A stretch of 51,638 nt of DNA from Cyclobacteriaceae bacterium. GTDB taxonomy: Bacteria > Bacteroidota > Bacteroidia > Cytophagales > Cyclobacteriaceae. The notes below the pieces were generated by a model. The model was not told the DNA's origin. It was given only the letters and a program-made list of their open reading frames with translations, and searched no databases. The translations under genes were made by a program, and so were the position numbers. The stretch is from assembly GCA_019638285.1 (NCBI GenBank), contig JAHBUB010000026.1:1-51638 (forward strand), given 5' to 3'. Within the stretch, counting starts at the first letter, position 1. Every line of letters begins with the position of its first letter. Positions 17,241 to 26,564 of this stretch are shown in pieces.

Positions 17241-18611
17241 ATGGCTGATAAAACTACCGCTAGAGGTTGGTCTTCCAATTATTTGTTTTTACTCGCTTCT
17301 ATCGGAAGCACAGTAGGCCTTTCTAATGTTTGGAAATTTACCTACTTGGTGGGTGAGAATGGGGGAGGCGCTTTTGTGTTGGTCTATTTGCTTTCCCTTT
17401 TGATAATTGGTATCCCGGTGTTGGTGGCAGAACTGATGATTGGAAGAAGAGGCGGGCAGAGCATAGTGGGCAGTATGTTGGTGTTAAGTAAAAAGGAAGG
17501 GATTAGTAAATATTGGCAATACTTTGGCTGGATAGCTTTGCTAGGTGTGTTCCTCATTCTTAGTTTTTATTGTGTGATCGCAGGGCTCACCATTGATTAT
17601 GCAATCTTTTCATTGATGGGTTCATTATCTCATCTGGATGCACAATCAGCTGTAAGTTATTACAATGATGTTTTAGGGAGTCCCATTCGAATCATGTTCT
17701 TTCAAGGATTATTTGTTGCCGCCACAGTTTGGATTGTAGCAAAGGGAGTGCAGGGAGGATTGGAAAAATCTGTGAGTTGGATGATGCCGGCATTATTTAT
17801 CATCCTTGTTGTTTTGCTTGTTTACGCTGCAATCACAGGTGAATTTCTCAAGGCATTAAAATTTATGTTTGCTCCTGACTTCTCTAAGCTCACACCTGCG
17901 GTGGTCATGACGGCATTTGGCCAGGCTTTCTTTTCATTGGGTATAGGATTAGGTGTAATGCTAACTTATGGTGCGTATATGCCTCGAAAATCCTCCATAC
18001 TTCGCTCAGCAGTAACTATTTCATTGGCAGATGGCCTCGCTGCTATTTTATCAGGGTTGGCAATATTTCCTATTGTATTTCAATATGGGCTTTCGCCTAC
18101 AGAAGGCCCAGGATTACTATTTATGACGCTGCCCATTGCTTTTGGACAAATGCCAGGCGGAGGTTTTGTAGGAGCACTTTTCTTTATTCTTTTGATGTTT
18201 GCCGCTTTGTCTTCTTCTATCTCTCTATTAGAATCGATTATATCAAGACTTGAGGAAGTGTCTTCGTGGGGAAGAAAAAGGATATCAATTGTGGTAGGCA
18301 TATTTTTGTGGATATTGGGACTAGGAACCGTTTTTTCGTTTAATATCTGGGCCGATTTTACTCCCTTAGATATGATCAAGCCATTGCAGGGTAAAACTAT
18401 TTTTGGATTAATTGATTACTTCGGTTCTAATATTTTGATGCCAATAGGAGGTATTTTAATGGCCATCATAGGCGGATGGGTGCTCTCCAAAGAATCAAGC
18501 CGGGAGGAGTTAAATATCAAAGATGAACGACTGTTTTATATTTGGAGATTTCTCGTTCGGTACATTGCGCCAGCCGTGGTACTCGTAATTTTCATTTCTA
18601 ATCTGAGTTAG
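17241..18611 (+). CDS. NSS-family sodium-dependent transporter
   Basis: A 456-residue transporter of the neurotransmitter:sodium symporter family (LeuT/MhsT type), which takes up amino acids or related amines with Na+. The first helix has the family signature with the unwound substrate/Na+ site: ASIGSTVGLSNVWKFTYL, followed by GENGGGAFVLVYL. About eleven to twelve membrane spans are visible, and TM6 shows AFGQAFFSLGIGLGVM, the second unwound helix. It sits in the middle of the A2M-PBP1C gene set, four bases after the aldo/keto reductase and about 20 bases before pbpC, so it is co-transcribed with them. Substrate cannot be read from sequence alone. Confidence 0.92.
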   Translation: MADKTTARGWSSNYLFLLASIGSTVGLSNVWKFTYLVGENGGGAFVLVYLLSLLIIGIPVLVAELMIGRRGGQSIVGSMLVLSKKEGISKYWQYFGWIALLGVFLILSFYCVIAGLTIDYAIFSLMGSLSHLDAQSAVSYYNDVLGSPIRIMFFQGLFVAATVWIVAKGVQGGLEKSVSWMMPALFIILVVLLVYAAITGEFLKALKFMFAPDFSKLTPAVVMTAFGQAFFSLGIGLGVMLTYGAYMPRKSSILRSAVTISLADGLAAILSGLAIFPIVFQYGLSPTEGPGLLFMTLPIAFGQMPGGGFVGALFFILLMFAALSSSISLLESIISRLEEVSSWGRKRISIVVGIFLWILGLGTVFSFNIWADFTPLDMIKPLQGKTIFGLIDYFGSNILMPIGGILMAIIGGWVLSKESSREELNIKDERLFYIWRFLVRYIAPAVVLVIFISNLS

Positions 18612-18634
18612 AGGAACATAAATTCATAGTGGCT

Positions 18635-21007
18635 ATGAATAAATGGTGGGGTTGGATTAAGAAGCATAAGAAGATAACAGGGCTAATTTCTGTTTTACTA
18701 ATTGCTTTTATTTTCTGTCTGCCGAATCCTCTTTTTGAGAACCCTTATTCTACTGTATTGGAAGACAGAACGGGCAACCTATTATCAGCCTCAATAGCAG
18801 TAGATGGCCAATGGAGGTTTCCAAGCCAGGCAGATGTTCCGGAAAAATTTAAGGCCTCTATTCTTCTTTTTGAAGATAAAAGATTTTTTTCACACGTTGG
18901 AGTTGACCCGTTGGCTACGTTTAGGGCCATTCAGCAAAACGTAAAAGCAGGAAGTGTTGTAAGTGGAGCTAGTACAATCACCATGCAGGTAATCCGCCTT
19001 TCGCGCGAGAATCACAAGCGTACTTATTTTGAAAAAATCATAGAGATGATTTTGGCTACACGACTGGAGTTGTCGTATAGTAAAGAAGAAATTCTTTCGC
19101 TCTATGCGGCTCATGCCCCATTTGGTGGCAACGTAGTGGGCATTGAAGCGGCCTCGTGGCGTTATTTTGGTAGAAAATTGGATGATCTGAGTTGGGCTGA
19201 ATCAGCCATGCTTGCAGTGTTGCCAAATAATCCATCACTTATTCACTTGGGTAAGAATAGAGGTCGCCTTAAGGAAAAAAGAGATAAGTTATTGGATCGG
19301 CTGGAGGTAGAAGGCCAGCTTGATGAAATTACACTAAATCTGGCGAAGGCAGAACTTCTTCCAATAGAACCACTTCCATTGCCTCGTCACGCCAAACATC
19401 TTTTAACGAGAGCAACTCAGGAAGGACATCAACAAACAAGAATTAAGTCTTCTATTGATGAGGCAATTCAGATACAAACTGAAAGAATATTAAATGAGCA
19501 TTACTTAAAGCTAAGTGGTAATCAGGTATTTAATGCAGCAGCTATCATTTTGAAAGTGAGTACAGGCGAAGTATTGGCCTATGTAGGAAATACGGATTCC
19601 GGCCGAGAACACAGTGAAATGGTGGATGTAGTTAATTCGCCAAGGAGCACAGGTAGCATACTAAAACCGTTTTTGTTTGCCGCCATGATGGACAACGGAA
19701 AAATACTTCCTCAAACTTTGATACCAGATGTCCCCACTTTGATTGGTGGATTCTCTCCCAAAAACTTTTCAAAGGATTATGATGGGGCAGTACCTGCAGA
19801 TAAAGCGCTGATACGTTCACTTAATATTCCAGCTGTACAGGAGTTGAGGAACTTCCGATATGAAAAATTTTATGAAGTATTAAAAAATGTGGGCATTACC
19901 ACCCTGACACAAGCTCCAGATCATTATGGGCTTTCATTGGTATTGGGAGGCGCTGAAGGTACGCTTTGGGATATAACAGGATCGTATGCTTCAATGGCAC
20001 GAACGCTAAATAATTATTTTAATGTAGTGGGCAGCAAACGGTACAATAAGAATGATTTCCATTCTCCTACTTACCTGAGTGTACCTAAGAGTAAGGATAT
20101 AAATAATCAATTGACAGAAACGAGTTGGTTAAATGCTTCAGGGATTTGGCTCACATTTGAGACGCTCAAAGAATTATATCGACCAGGTGAAGAAACAGGA
20201 TGGCGATACTTTAATTCGACAAAACCTATTGCATGGAAAACAGGAACCAGTTTCGGTTTTCGTGATGGTTGGGCTGTGGGTACTAATCCGGAATATACAG
20301 TGGGTGTATGGGTGGGCAATGCAGATGGTGAAGGACGTCCCGGGTTAACAGGCACTGAGATGGCAGCACCCATATTGTTTGATTTGTTTTCACTGCTGCC
20401 GCGTCAGCCTTGGTTTCAGCAGCCTGTATCGGAGATGAAACAAATACAAGTTTGTGCGAAAAGTGGCCAGCGTCTTTCATCGGATTGTGAATCTGCGAAT
20501 CTAGTTTGGGTTACCGATAGGGGCCTTCAAACGCAACCGTGTGAATATCATAAAAAAATTCACCTGACGGAGGATGAAAAATTTCAAGTGAACCTTAATT
20601 GTGAAAAAGCAGAGAAGATTCATAGTGCCAATTGGTTTGTGTTACCACCAGTTCAAGAATATTACTTCAGGTCAAAAAATATTAGCTATAAACCTTTACC
20701 ACCCTTGAGAAGTGACTGTGGAGGCGGGGCAAAATTGGTGGCTATGGATTTGGTATATCCCAAACAAGGAGCTTCTATATTTATTCCGAGAGAGTTGGAT
20801 GGCACCCCGGGAAGGGTGTTGTTTCAGGCCGCTCACCGATCTTCTTCATCCACCATCTATTGGCATCTGGATGGTGAGTACATTGGATTTACAAAAAAAA
20901 CACACCAAATAAGCCTCTCAGCAACTTTTGGACATCATTCCTTAACACTCGTGGATGATGATGGTGAAATTCTCACACAATCATTCACCATACTCTCAAA
21001 TCCATAA
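18635..21007 (+). CDS. pbpC: Penicillin-binding protein 1C
   Basis: A 790-residue bifunctional peptidoglycan synthase. One N-terminal membrane anchor is followed by the GT51 glycosyltransferase domain with catalytic Glu80 (FEDKRFFSHVGVD). The transpeptidase domain carries SILK (Ser341-Lys344), SLN in RSLNIPAV, and KTGTS (535-539). The C-terminal ~90 residues are the BiPBP domain typical of PBP1C (LDGEYIG..HSLTLVDDDGE). I chose ATG at 18635; an in-frame GTG sits two codons upstream. Pairing with A2M in one operon, known from E. coli yfhM-pbpC, is kept here, but three other genes lie in between. Confidence 0.93.
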   Translation: MNKWWGWIKKHKKITGLISVLLIAFIFCLPNPLFENPYSTVLEDRTGNLLSASIAVDGQWRFPSQADVPEKFKASILLFEDKRFFSHVGVDPLATFRAIQQNVKAGSVVSGASTITMQVIRLSRENHKRTYFEKIIEMILATRLELSYSKEEILSLYAAHAPFGGNVVGIEAASWRYFGRKLDDLSWAESAMLAVLPNNPSLIHLGKNRGRLKEKRDKLLDRLEVEGQLDEITLNLAKAELLPIEPLPLPRHAKHLLTRATQEGHQQTRIKSSIDEAIQIQTERILNEHYLKLSGNQVFNAAAIILKVSTGEVLAYVGNTDSGREHSEMVDVVNSPRSTGSILKPFLFAAMMDNGKILPQTLIPDVPTLIGGFSPKNFSKDYDGAVPADKALIRSLNIPAVQELRNFRYEKFYEVLKNVGITTLTQAPDHYGLSLVLGGAEGTLWDITGSYASMARTLNNYFNVVGSKRYNKNDFHSPTYLSVPKSKDINNQLTETSWLNASGIWLTFETLKELYRPGEETGWRYFNSTKPIAWKTGTSFGFRDGWAVGTNPEYTVGVWVGNADGEGRPGLTGTEMAAPILFDLFSLLPRQPWFQQPVSEMKQIQVCAKSGQRLSSDCESANLVWVTDRGLQTQPCEYHKKIHLTEDEKFQVNLNCEKAEKIHSANWFVLPPVQEYYFRSKNISYKPLPPLRSDCGGGAKLVAMDLVYPKQGASIFIPRELDGTPGRVLFQAAHRSSSSTIYWHLDGEYIGFTKKTHQISLSATFGHHSLTLVDDDGEILTQSFTILSNP

Positions 21008-21098
21008 CTGATTGATGGGTAATGTTTTGTATCTATTTTCTTTAATTTTTTAATTAATAGTATTTATCTTAGGGTTTTTAAGCTAAACAGGTACGTCT

Positions 21099-22907
21099 AT
21101 GGTAATCAAAGTAAACCTGATACTGCTCCTTATTTTTTGTGTTGCATTAGCGCAAGGGCAGCCAAATAGTGAATCTTTAGAGGATTCTTTTTCTAATCAT
21201 GTCGTAATTGGTGCCTTTTCAAGTCGGGAAAATGCGATTCGTTTTACGGATAATGCCAGGCAAAATAATCCTGATGTTGCGTTTAATATTAATCCGGATA
21301 GAAAACTATTCTATGTCTATGTTATAAAGACGGACAATAGAGTGCAGGCATTTGCTGAAGCTAGAAGATTACGAAAAGAATCTAAATACAGTGATGTATG
21401 GGTATACTATGGGGCTCTTGGAGAAAGAACAATAGCTGCAAGTAATTACACTAAAAGTGAATCTCAAGTGAGTGATGCCCCTGATGCAATAACCACTTCC
21501 AAATTTCCAAAGGAAGAACCCCTTATAGCAAAGAAGGAAGATACGGTAATGGCAGCAGAAATTAAGGCGTACTCTATGGCTGCTGAACCGACTGGTCTGG
21601 ACATAAATAAAATGATCACTAATGCACAGACAAAGCAACAAAAAGAATATTATGAAGGAATTAAGGAAGTAAAGGAGTCGGTTGCAAAGCTTAATAAGGA
21701 AACCAAAGTAATCGTTTTCAAAGACGACAATGAAGGCAGGCAGGCACTGAAGGCGCTTGGTTATGAAATTCCTGATGATAAGCCGGTCTCTGGATTTTTC
21801 GATTCTAAAAATAATATACTGGCGGTCAATGCCACCGAATCTCAGTCCGATGAACCTTTCCATGAGGGATTGAAGCCTGTGATTAAATTCTTGAGGAATA
21901 AAGATCCTGAAAAATTTGAGTCTTTTGCTGAGAAAGCAAAGACAATAAAGCACCCCCTACGTGGCGTCACTTATGGTGAAATTTACGCTACTGGAGAAGA
22001 AGCATTGGCCAGTGTGATGGCTGATGTAGCACAAGGATACTTTGATAGTTCATCTGAAGTAAAAAATCAAACGGCATTGCTCATGGGGGAAATCCTCAGT
22101 ACACTGGGAGTAGAGTCAGTGAATATTGCGCTGAGTAGTGAACATTTAAAAACCACCGCTACCAATCTTGCTATTGCTGTGAGAGAGGCTACTGGGTTTG
22201 ATGCAGAAGGGAATAGAAAATTTCGATTTGACTTATTCAATACCGTGAACTCCGAGAAGGTAAAGGGTGAAGTAGATCTTGTCAACGAGAGTGGAAAGAG
22301 GATGGTTTCCTATCCGAGTAATGAGACGGTACAGGTAATGCGCGCTGACGCTTCTGGTAATATTGTCCTGGCTTGTGAAGTGCTTGGGTATCGCAAGCTT
22401 TTATTCAAGTTGAATTATGACAACCCCTTTCTGACGAATGGAGTAACACGAGGTGAAAATGAGGAAGCAATTGTTCCCTTTGGCCTTGTGCGATTACAGA
22501 AAGGAGATATTGCTGTAATGTATAACGTGTACTTCTTTAAAGATGCGGCTATTATGAGACCAGAATCTCGTTATGAAATTAATAACCTTCTATCGATGAT
22601 GAACGAGAATAGCGCATACAAGATTATGATCCATGGGCATACCAATGGCAATGCAGCGGGGAAGATTATTACTATGGGTGACTCTAAGAACTTTTTCTCA
22701 CTTACAAAGACACTTGAAGGACGGGGATCAGCAAAAAAATTATCAGAGGAAAGAGCTAAGGCTGTTCGCGAATACCTTATTGATCAGGGTATAGCTGAAG
22801 ACCGGATGACAATCAAAGCGTGGGGTGGTAAGCGACCACTTTATGACAAAGAAAATAGCCAGGCGCAAGCCAATGTAAGGGTGGAAGTTGAGATAATTGA
22901 GAATTAA
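21099..22907 (+). CDS. SPOR/OmpA-domain envelope protein, long paralogue
   Basis: A 602-residue secreted protein. After the signal peptide (cleavage near ALAQG) comes a SPOR-like repeat at about residues 30-105 (HVVIGAFSSRENAIRF, LFYVYVIKTDNR, DVWVYYG). A mainly helical segment of ~230 residues has no recognised family. It is followed by a beta-sandwich region (~360-450) and a C-terminal OmpA-like domain (~507-602). In that domain the usual GHTD is GHTN (Asn516), and about 30 residues are inserted before the SEERAKAVREYL helix. SPOR and OmpA domains both bind peptidoglycan, so a wall-anchored scaffold is inferred. A shorter paralogue follows. Confidence 0.75.
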   Translation: MVIKVNLILLLIFCVALAQGQPNSESLEDSFSNHVVIGAFSSRENAIRFTDNARQNNPDVAFNINPDRKLFYVYVIKTDNRVQAFAEARRLRKESKYSDVWVYYGALGERTIAASNYTKSESQVSDAPDAITTSKFPKEEPLIAKKEDTVMAAEIKAYSMAAEPTGLDINKMITNAQTKQQKEYYEGIKEVKESVAKLNKETKVIVFKDDNEGRQALKALGYEIPDDKPVSGFFDSKNNILAVNATESQSDEPFHEGLKPVIKFLRNKDPEKFESFAEKAKTIKHPLRGVTYGEIYATGEEALASVMADVAQGYFDSSSEVKNQTALLMGEILSTLGVESVNIALSSEHLKTTATNLAIAVREATGFDAEGNRKFRFDLFNTVNSEKVKGEVDLVNESGKRMVSYPSNETVQVMRADASGNIVLACEVLGYRKLLFKLNYDNPFLTNGVTRGENEEAIVPFGLVRLQKGDIAVMYNVYFFKDAAIMRPESRYEINNLLSMMNENSAYKIMIHGHTNGNAAGKIITMGDSKNFFSLTKTLEGRGSAKKLSEERAKAVREYLIDQGIAEDRMTIKAWGGKRPLYDKENSQAQANVRVEVEIIEN

Positions 22908-23022
22908 TAGGTGTCCTTTATGTTCCCTTTGATGAATGATATAGCATGATATGTTTCATATTCCAAATAGCTTTTTAGCTCTCTATTGTTTAATTTCGGA
23001 TGAATTCAACCCTTTTACCGTG

Positions 23023-24192
23023 ATGAAAATTGCAACCCTGTTAAGTTTTTTATTTGTGTTTACCGCACCAAAGGTGATACAAGCTCAGGTGCAACCTACC
23101 GATGACCACTATGTGGTTATTGGTGCATTTGCCAATCACAACAATGCTATCCGTTGGACTGATAAAGCTAACAAAAATAATTTTAATGCGCAGTATGCTT
23201 TGAACCAGGCACGCAAGCTTTACTATGTTTATATCCTCAAGACAGAAAGCAGGCGCCAGGCATTTTCATTCATGCTGAAAATCAGGGTAGAAACTGAATA
23301 TAAAGATGCATGGGTGTTTTCTGGCAAGTTGGGTATCGAGCCTGAAGAGAAGGTAGTTCCAAAACCCACACCAGTGATGGAGGAAATACCCAAGGAACAA
23401 CCTAAACCTGAGACTCCGATGATTGAAGAAGTAACTGAACAGGACTCTGTAATTGAAGCACCTCCCGCTCAGACCATTGTTGAAAAGCCAAAAGGAAAGC
23501 CTTTTATGTTTAGACTGTTAAGCTCTGGGGAAGAGGTGCTCGGAGAAGTCCATGTATTAGAATCTGCAAATGCGACACGATACCAATCCTTCAATGGCAA
23601 TGAGGTGGTTTATCTGGCTTCTCCTGGAAATAGTGAGGGTGCATTTATTGCCTCTGTTCAGGCTCCTGGTTATCGACCCGTTGAGGTTACGGTAAATTAT
23701 AAAGATCCTTCTGCATTCTCTTCTGGATTTGGTCCGCAAAATGAAACCATTATCCCCATTGAGCTGGTCCGTTCTAAGCGAGGTGATTATATAGAGTTTA
23801 ATAAGGTGCGATTTTTTGGAAACTCGGCCATCTTTCAACCTGAATCGAAAATAGAATTGGATGGACTTGTAGATTTAATGAAGGAGAATCCGAAATATAA
23901 GATAATGGTTCATGGCCATTGCAATGGGAAACAATCCAGAAACGTGGTGACGAAAGGCAACTCCAACGAATTTTTTGAAACGAGTACACTGAATAACAGA
24001 GCTACTGTTTCAGCAAAAGAACTTACCCAGTACAGAGCGGATCTGGTAAAGGAATATTTAGTGAATCAGGGAATAGATGCAAAGCGGATTAAGACCAAAG
24101 CCGAGGGCGGAAATGTAATGATTTACCCTCAAGCGGGAACATTGTCTGGTTACAATGACAGAATTGAAGTAGAGATTAAAAAAGGAAAATAA
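23023..24192 (+). CDS. SPOR/OmpA-domain envelope protein, short paralogue
   Basis: A 389-residue paralogue of the preceding gene. I place the start at the ATG at 23023, which opens a clean signal peptide (MKIATLLSFLFVF..VIQAQ); the frame is open for 24 further codons upstream, but those do not look like part of the protein. A SPOR-like domain (YVVIGAFANHNNAIRW) is followed by a Pro/Glu-rich linker in place of the long helical segment of the paralogue, then the beta-sandwich region and an OmpA-like domain. Here GHTD has become GHCN (Asn301), and the same ~30-residue insertion is present. The stop lies six bases from that of the cystathionine beta-synthase gene on the other strand. Confidence 0.75.
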   Translation: MKIATLLSFLFVFTAPKVIQAQVQPTDDHYVVIGAFANHNNAIRWTDKANKNNFNAQYALNQARKLYYVYILKTESRRQAFSFMLKIRVETEYKDAWVFSGKLGIEPEEKVVPKPTPVMEEIPKEQPKPETPMIEEVTEQDSVIEAPPAQTIVEKPKGKPFMFRLLSSGEEVLGEVHVLESANATRYQSFNGNEVVYLASPGNSEGAFIASVQAPGYRPVEVTVNYKDPSAFSSGFGPQNETIIPIELVRSKRGDYIEFNKVRFFGNSAIFQPESKIELDGLVDLMKENPKYKIMVHGHCNGKQSRNVVTKGNSNEFFETSTLNNRATVSAKELTQYRADLVKEYLVNQGIDAKRIKTKAEGGNVMIYPQAGTLSGYNDRIEVEIKKGK

Positions 24193-24198
24193 TTCCCA

Positions 24199-25566
24199 TT
24201 ACCTCATTGCCATCAATATATCATGCTGAGTAATGATGTGAACTTTATCGGTTTCATCCCGTACAAGCAGGGCCTTGTTTGATCTGTTGAGTAGGGACGA
24301 AAGTACATCCAGTGTACTGTCCATAGCCACAAAAGTCATTGGCATATCCATTATTTCACCTACTGGCTTGCTGGTAATGCTTGGATCTTGAATCACCTTT
24401 TCCAACAGACTGGAGGAAGAAATACTCCCAACAAACTCATTTTTATCAACCACGGGTACTTGGTCGATTCCCTCCTTGCTCATGATGGCAATGGCATCAC
24501 CAATAGCTGAATTTTTAGTTACCGTAAACAAACTGTCTTTACCAGTACGTTGTTGGATAATTCGTTTTGCTGTTGCGTAGGTTCTATCTTCAAGAAAGCC
24601 ATGGTCTTTCATCCAATTGTCGTTATAGACTTTGTTGAGATAGCGTGTGCCATGATCGGGAAGAAGGATCACCATGATATCATCCTCTTCAAGATTATCT
24701 TTGGCATACTCAAGCGCACCATGCACTGCTGATCCACTGCTCCATCCTACAAATAATCCTTCTTCACGTGAAAGGCGTCTTGCCATTATTGCGCCATCTT
24801 TATCAGTCACTTTGATAAATTGATCAATAACAGCAAAATTTACATTCTCAGGCAATATGTCCTCACCAAAGCCTTCGGTCAGGTAGGGGTAAATTTCATT
24901 TCGATCAAACTCACCAGTTTCTTTGTATTTTTTAAAAACCGATCCATACGTATCAATGCCTATACTTACCAACGCCCCATTCTGCTCTTTTAAGTATTTG
25001 GATGTTCCACTCATGGAGCCACCTGTTCCGACAGTAGCCACATAATGTGTAATTTTTCCTCCTGTTTGCGCCCAAATTTCTGGCCCGGTTGTTTCATAAT
25101 GCGCTGCTGAATTAGAAGCATTGTCGTACTGATTGGGATAAAATGAATTAGGAATTTCTTTGTTTAGTTTCCGGGCAATTGAATAGTAAGAGCGAGGATC
25201 GTCAGGCTCTACATTTGTAGGGCAAACAATAACTTCTGCGCCAACAGCCTTTAAAATATCAATTTTTTCCTGCGACTGTTTATCGGCCATAGTGAAAATA
25301 CACTTGTAGCCACGTGATATAGCCGTTAAGGCAAGACCCATTCCCGTATTGCCACTAGTTCCTTCAATGATCGTACCCCCAGGCTTTAGAAATCCAGCCT
25401 TTTCTGCATCTTCAACCATTTTAAGGGCCATCCTGTCTTTGGTAGAATTGCCTGGGTTGAAGTATTCGACTTTTACCAGGATGGTTCCTTTGATACCTTT
25501 GTTGAGAGTATTTAAACGAATAAGAGGTGTGTTCCCTATTGTTTCGATAATTGAATTGTAGATCAT
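24199..25566 (-). CDS. cbs: Cystathionine beta-synthase (PLP enzyme with CBS pair)
   Basis: A 455-residue PLP-dependent enzyme. The catalytic domain starts with ETIGNTPLIRL; the PLP lysine is Lys43 in NPGNSTKDR, and GTSGNTG and GTGGSMSG are the substrate and phosphate loops. The C-terminal ~125 residues form a pair of CBS domains, which distinguishes it from CysK-type cysteine synthases and fits cystathionine beta-synthase, which condenses serine (or O-acetylserine) with homocysteine. The usual GGS before TKDR reads GNS here. It has its own promoter, 70 bases beyond pyrB, so it need not depend on the pyr operon. Confidence 0.88.
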   Translation of the reverse strand: MIYNSIIETIGNTPLIRLNTLNKGIKGTILVKVEYFNPGNSTKDRMALKMVEDAEKAGFLKPGGTIIEGTSGNTGMGLALTAISRGYKCIFTMADKQSQEKIDILKAVGAEVIVCPTNVEPDDPRSYYSIARKLNKEIPNSFYPNQYDNASNSAAHYETTGPEIWAQTGGKITHYVATVGTGGSMSGTSKYLKEQNGALVSIGIDTYGSVFKKYKETGEFDRNEIYPYLTEGFGEDILPENVNFAVIDQFIKVTDKDGAIMARRLSREEGLFVGWSSGSAVHGALEYAKDNLEEDDIMVILLPDHGTRYLNKVYNDNWMKDHGFLEDRTYATAKRIIQQRTGKDSLFTVTKNSAIGDAIAIMSKEGIDQVPVVDKNEFVGSISSSSLLEKVIQDPSITSKPVGEIMDMPMTFVAMDSTLDVLSSLLNRSNKALLVRDETDKVHIITQHDILMAMR

Positions 25567-25588
25567 TTTGTCAATTCTTTAAGGGCAA

Positions 25589-25616
25589 CAAAGGTATGAA
25601 ATTATGTTAGAGACAG
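25589..25616 (-). promoter_or_regulatory. Promoter of the cystathionine beta-synthase gene
   Basis: On the minus strand the -7 box TACCTTTG (25589-25596) matches TAnnTTTG exactly. The -33 element is CTG (25614-25616), one base from TTG, at a 17-base spacer. The ATG is 22 bases downstream of the -7 box. Confidence 0.5.
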
Positions 25617-25636
25617 GACGTAATTAGGGGGCAAAA

Positions 25637-26560
25637 TCAGGCTGCACCAGCCAGCAGGTAGAGAACAGCCATTCTCACGGCTACGCCATTTTCTACTTGG
25701 TCAAGAATTATCGAGTGATGAGAATCTGCGGCATCACTGGTTAATTCAACTCCTCTGTTAATGGGTCCGGGGTGCATGAGTACAATCTTTTTGTTCAACG
25801 AGTCAAGCAGTCTTTTGTTGATGCCATAGTACAATGAATATTCTCTCAAAGAAGGGAAATATTTTATTTGCTGTCTCTCTAATTGAATGCGCAACACATT
25901 GGCCACATCACACCACTCTAAGGCTTTCTTCACATCGTATTCTACTAAAACACCCAGGGTAGAAATGTATTTTGGTAACAAGGTAGGAGGGCCGCAGACC
26001 ATGACTTTTGCCCCCATCTTCTGTAGTGCGAAGATATTAGATAAGGCTACACGAGAATGAAGGATATCACCAATGATGGCTATTTTTTTTCCTGCAAGTG
26101 TTCCCAATTTTTCGTATATCGAAAAGGCATCAAGTAAAGCCTGGGTAGGATGCTCGTGCGTGCCATCCCCTGCATTTATAATTTTGGCTTTGATGTGCTT
26201 GGCCAGAAAATGAGGAGCGCCAACACTAGAATGTCGCATTACCACCATATCAACCTTCATGGCCAACACATTATTCACAGTGTCCAACAGGGTTTCTCCC
26301 TTTTTTACAGAGCTGTTGGAGGCTGTAAAATTGACCATATCGGCAGACAATCTTTTTTCTGCCAACTCAAAAGAAAGCCTTGTTCTGGTAGAGTTCTCGA
26401 AAAATATGTTGGCAATGGTAACGTCTCGTAGCGAGGGTACCTTTTTGATGGGCCTGTTAATTATTTCTTTGAAATTGATAGTGGTTTCAAAAATGAGTTC
26501 AATGTCCTTTGTGGTGATATTCTTTATTCCGAGTAGATGTGGCTGGCTTAGTTTAGACAT
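25637..26560 (-). CDS. pyrB: Aspartate carbamoyltransferase catalytic subunit
   Basis: A 307-residue enzyme of pyrimidine synthesis that joins carbamoyl phosphate and aspartate. The carbamoyl phosphate motif STRTR is at about residues 57-61, followed by SSVKKGETLLDT; HPTQALLDAF and HPGPINRGVEL are also present. I chose the ATG at 26560, which gives the typical start MSKLSQPHLLGIK; an upstream ATG at 26572 would overlap the end of pyrR. No pyrI regulatory subunit gene is adjacent, as usual outside enterobacteria. pyrR ends four bases upstream, so the two are co-translated. Confidence 0.93.
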   Translation of the reverse strand: MSKLSQPHLLGIKNITTKDIELIFETTINFKEIINRPIKKVPSLRDVTIANIFFENSTRTRLSFELAEKRLSADMVNFTASNSSVKKGETLLDTVNNVLAMKVDMVVMRHSSVGAPHFLAKHIKAKIINAGDGTHEHPTQALLDAFSIYEKLGTLAGKKIAIIGDILHSRVALSNIFALQKMGAKVMVCGPPTLLPKYISTLGVLVEYDVKKALEWCDVANVLRIQLERQQIKYFPSLREYSLYYGINKRLLDSLNKKIVLMHPGPINRGVELTSDAADSHHSIILDQVENGVAVRMAVLYLLAGAA

Positions 26561-26564
26561 AATG

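Noticed and set aside
21369-21953. A 194-codon antisense open frame within the long SPOR/OmpA gene
   Set aside because: Composition rich in Phe, Cys and Ile is that of a shadow of a Lys/Glu-rich gene; the sense frame has recognisable domains.
22951-23022. An extra 24-residue N-terminus on the short SPOR/OmpA paralogue
   Set aside because: The ATG at 23023 gives a normal signal peptide; the upstream residues would bury it.
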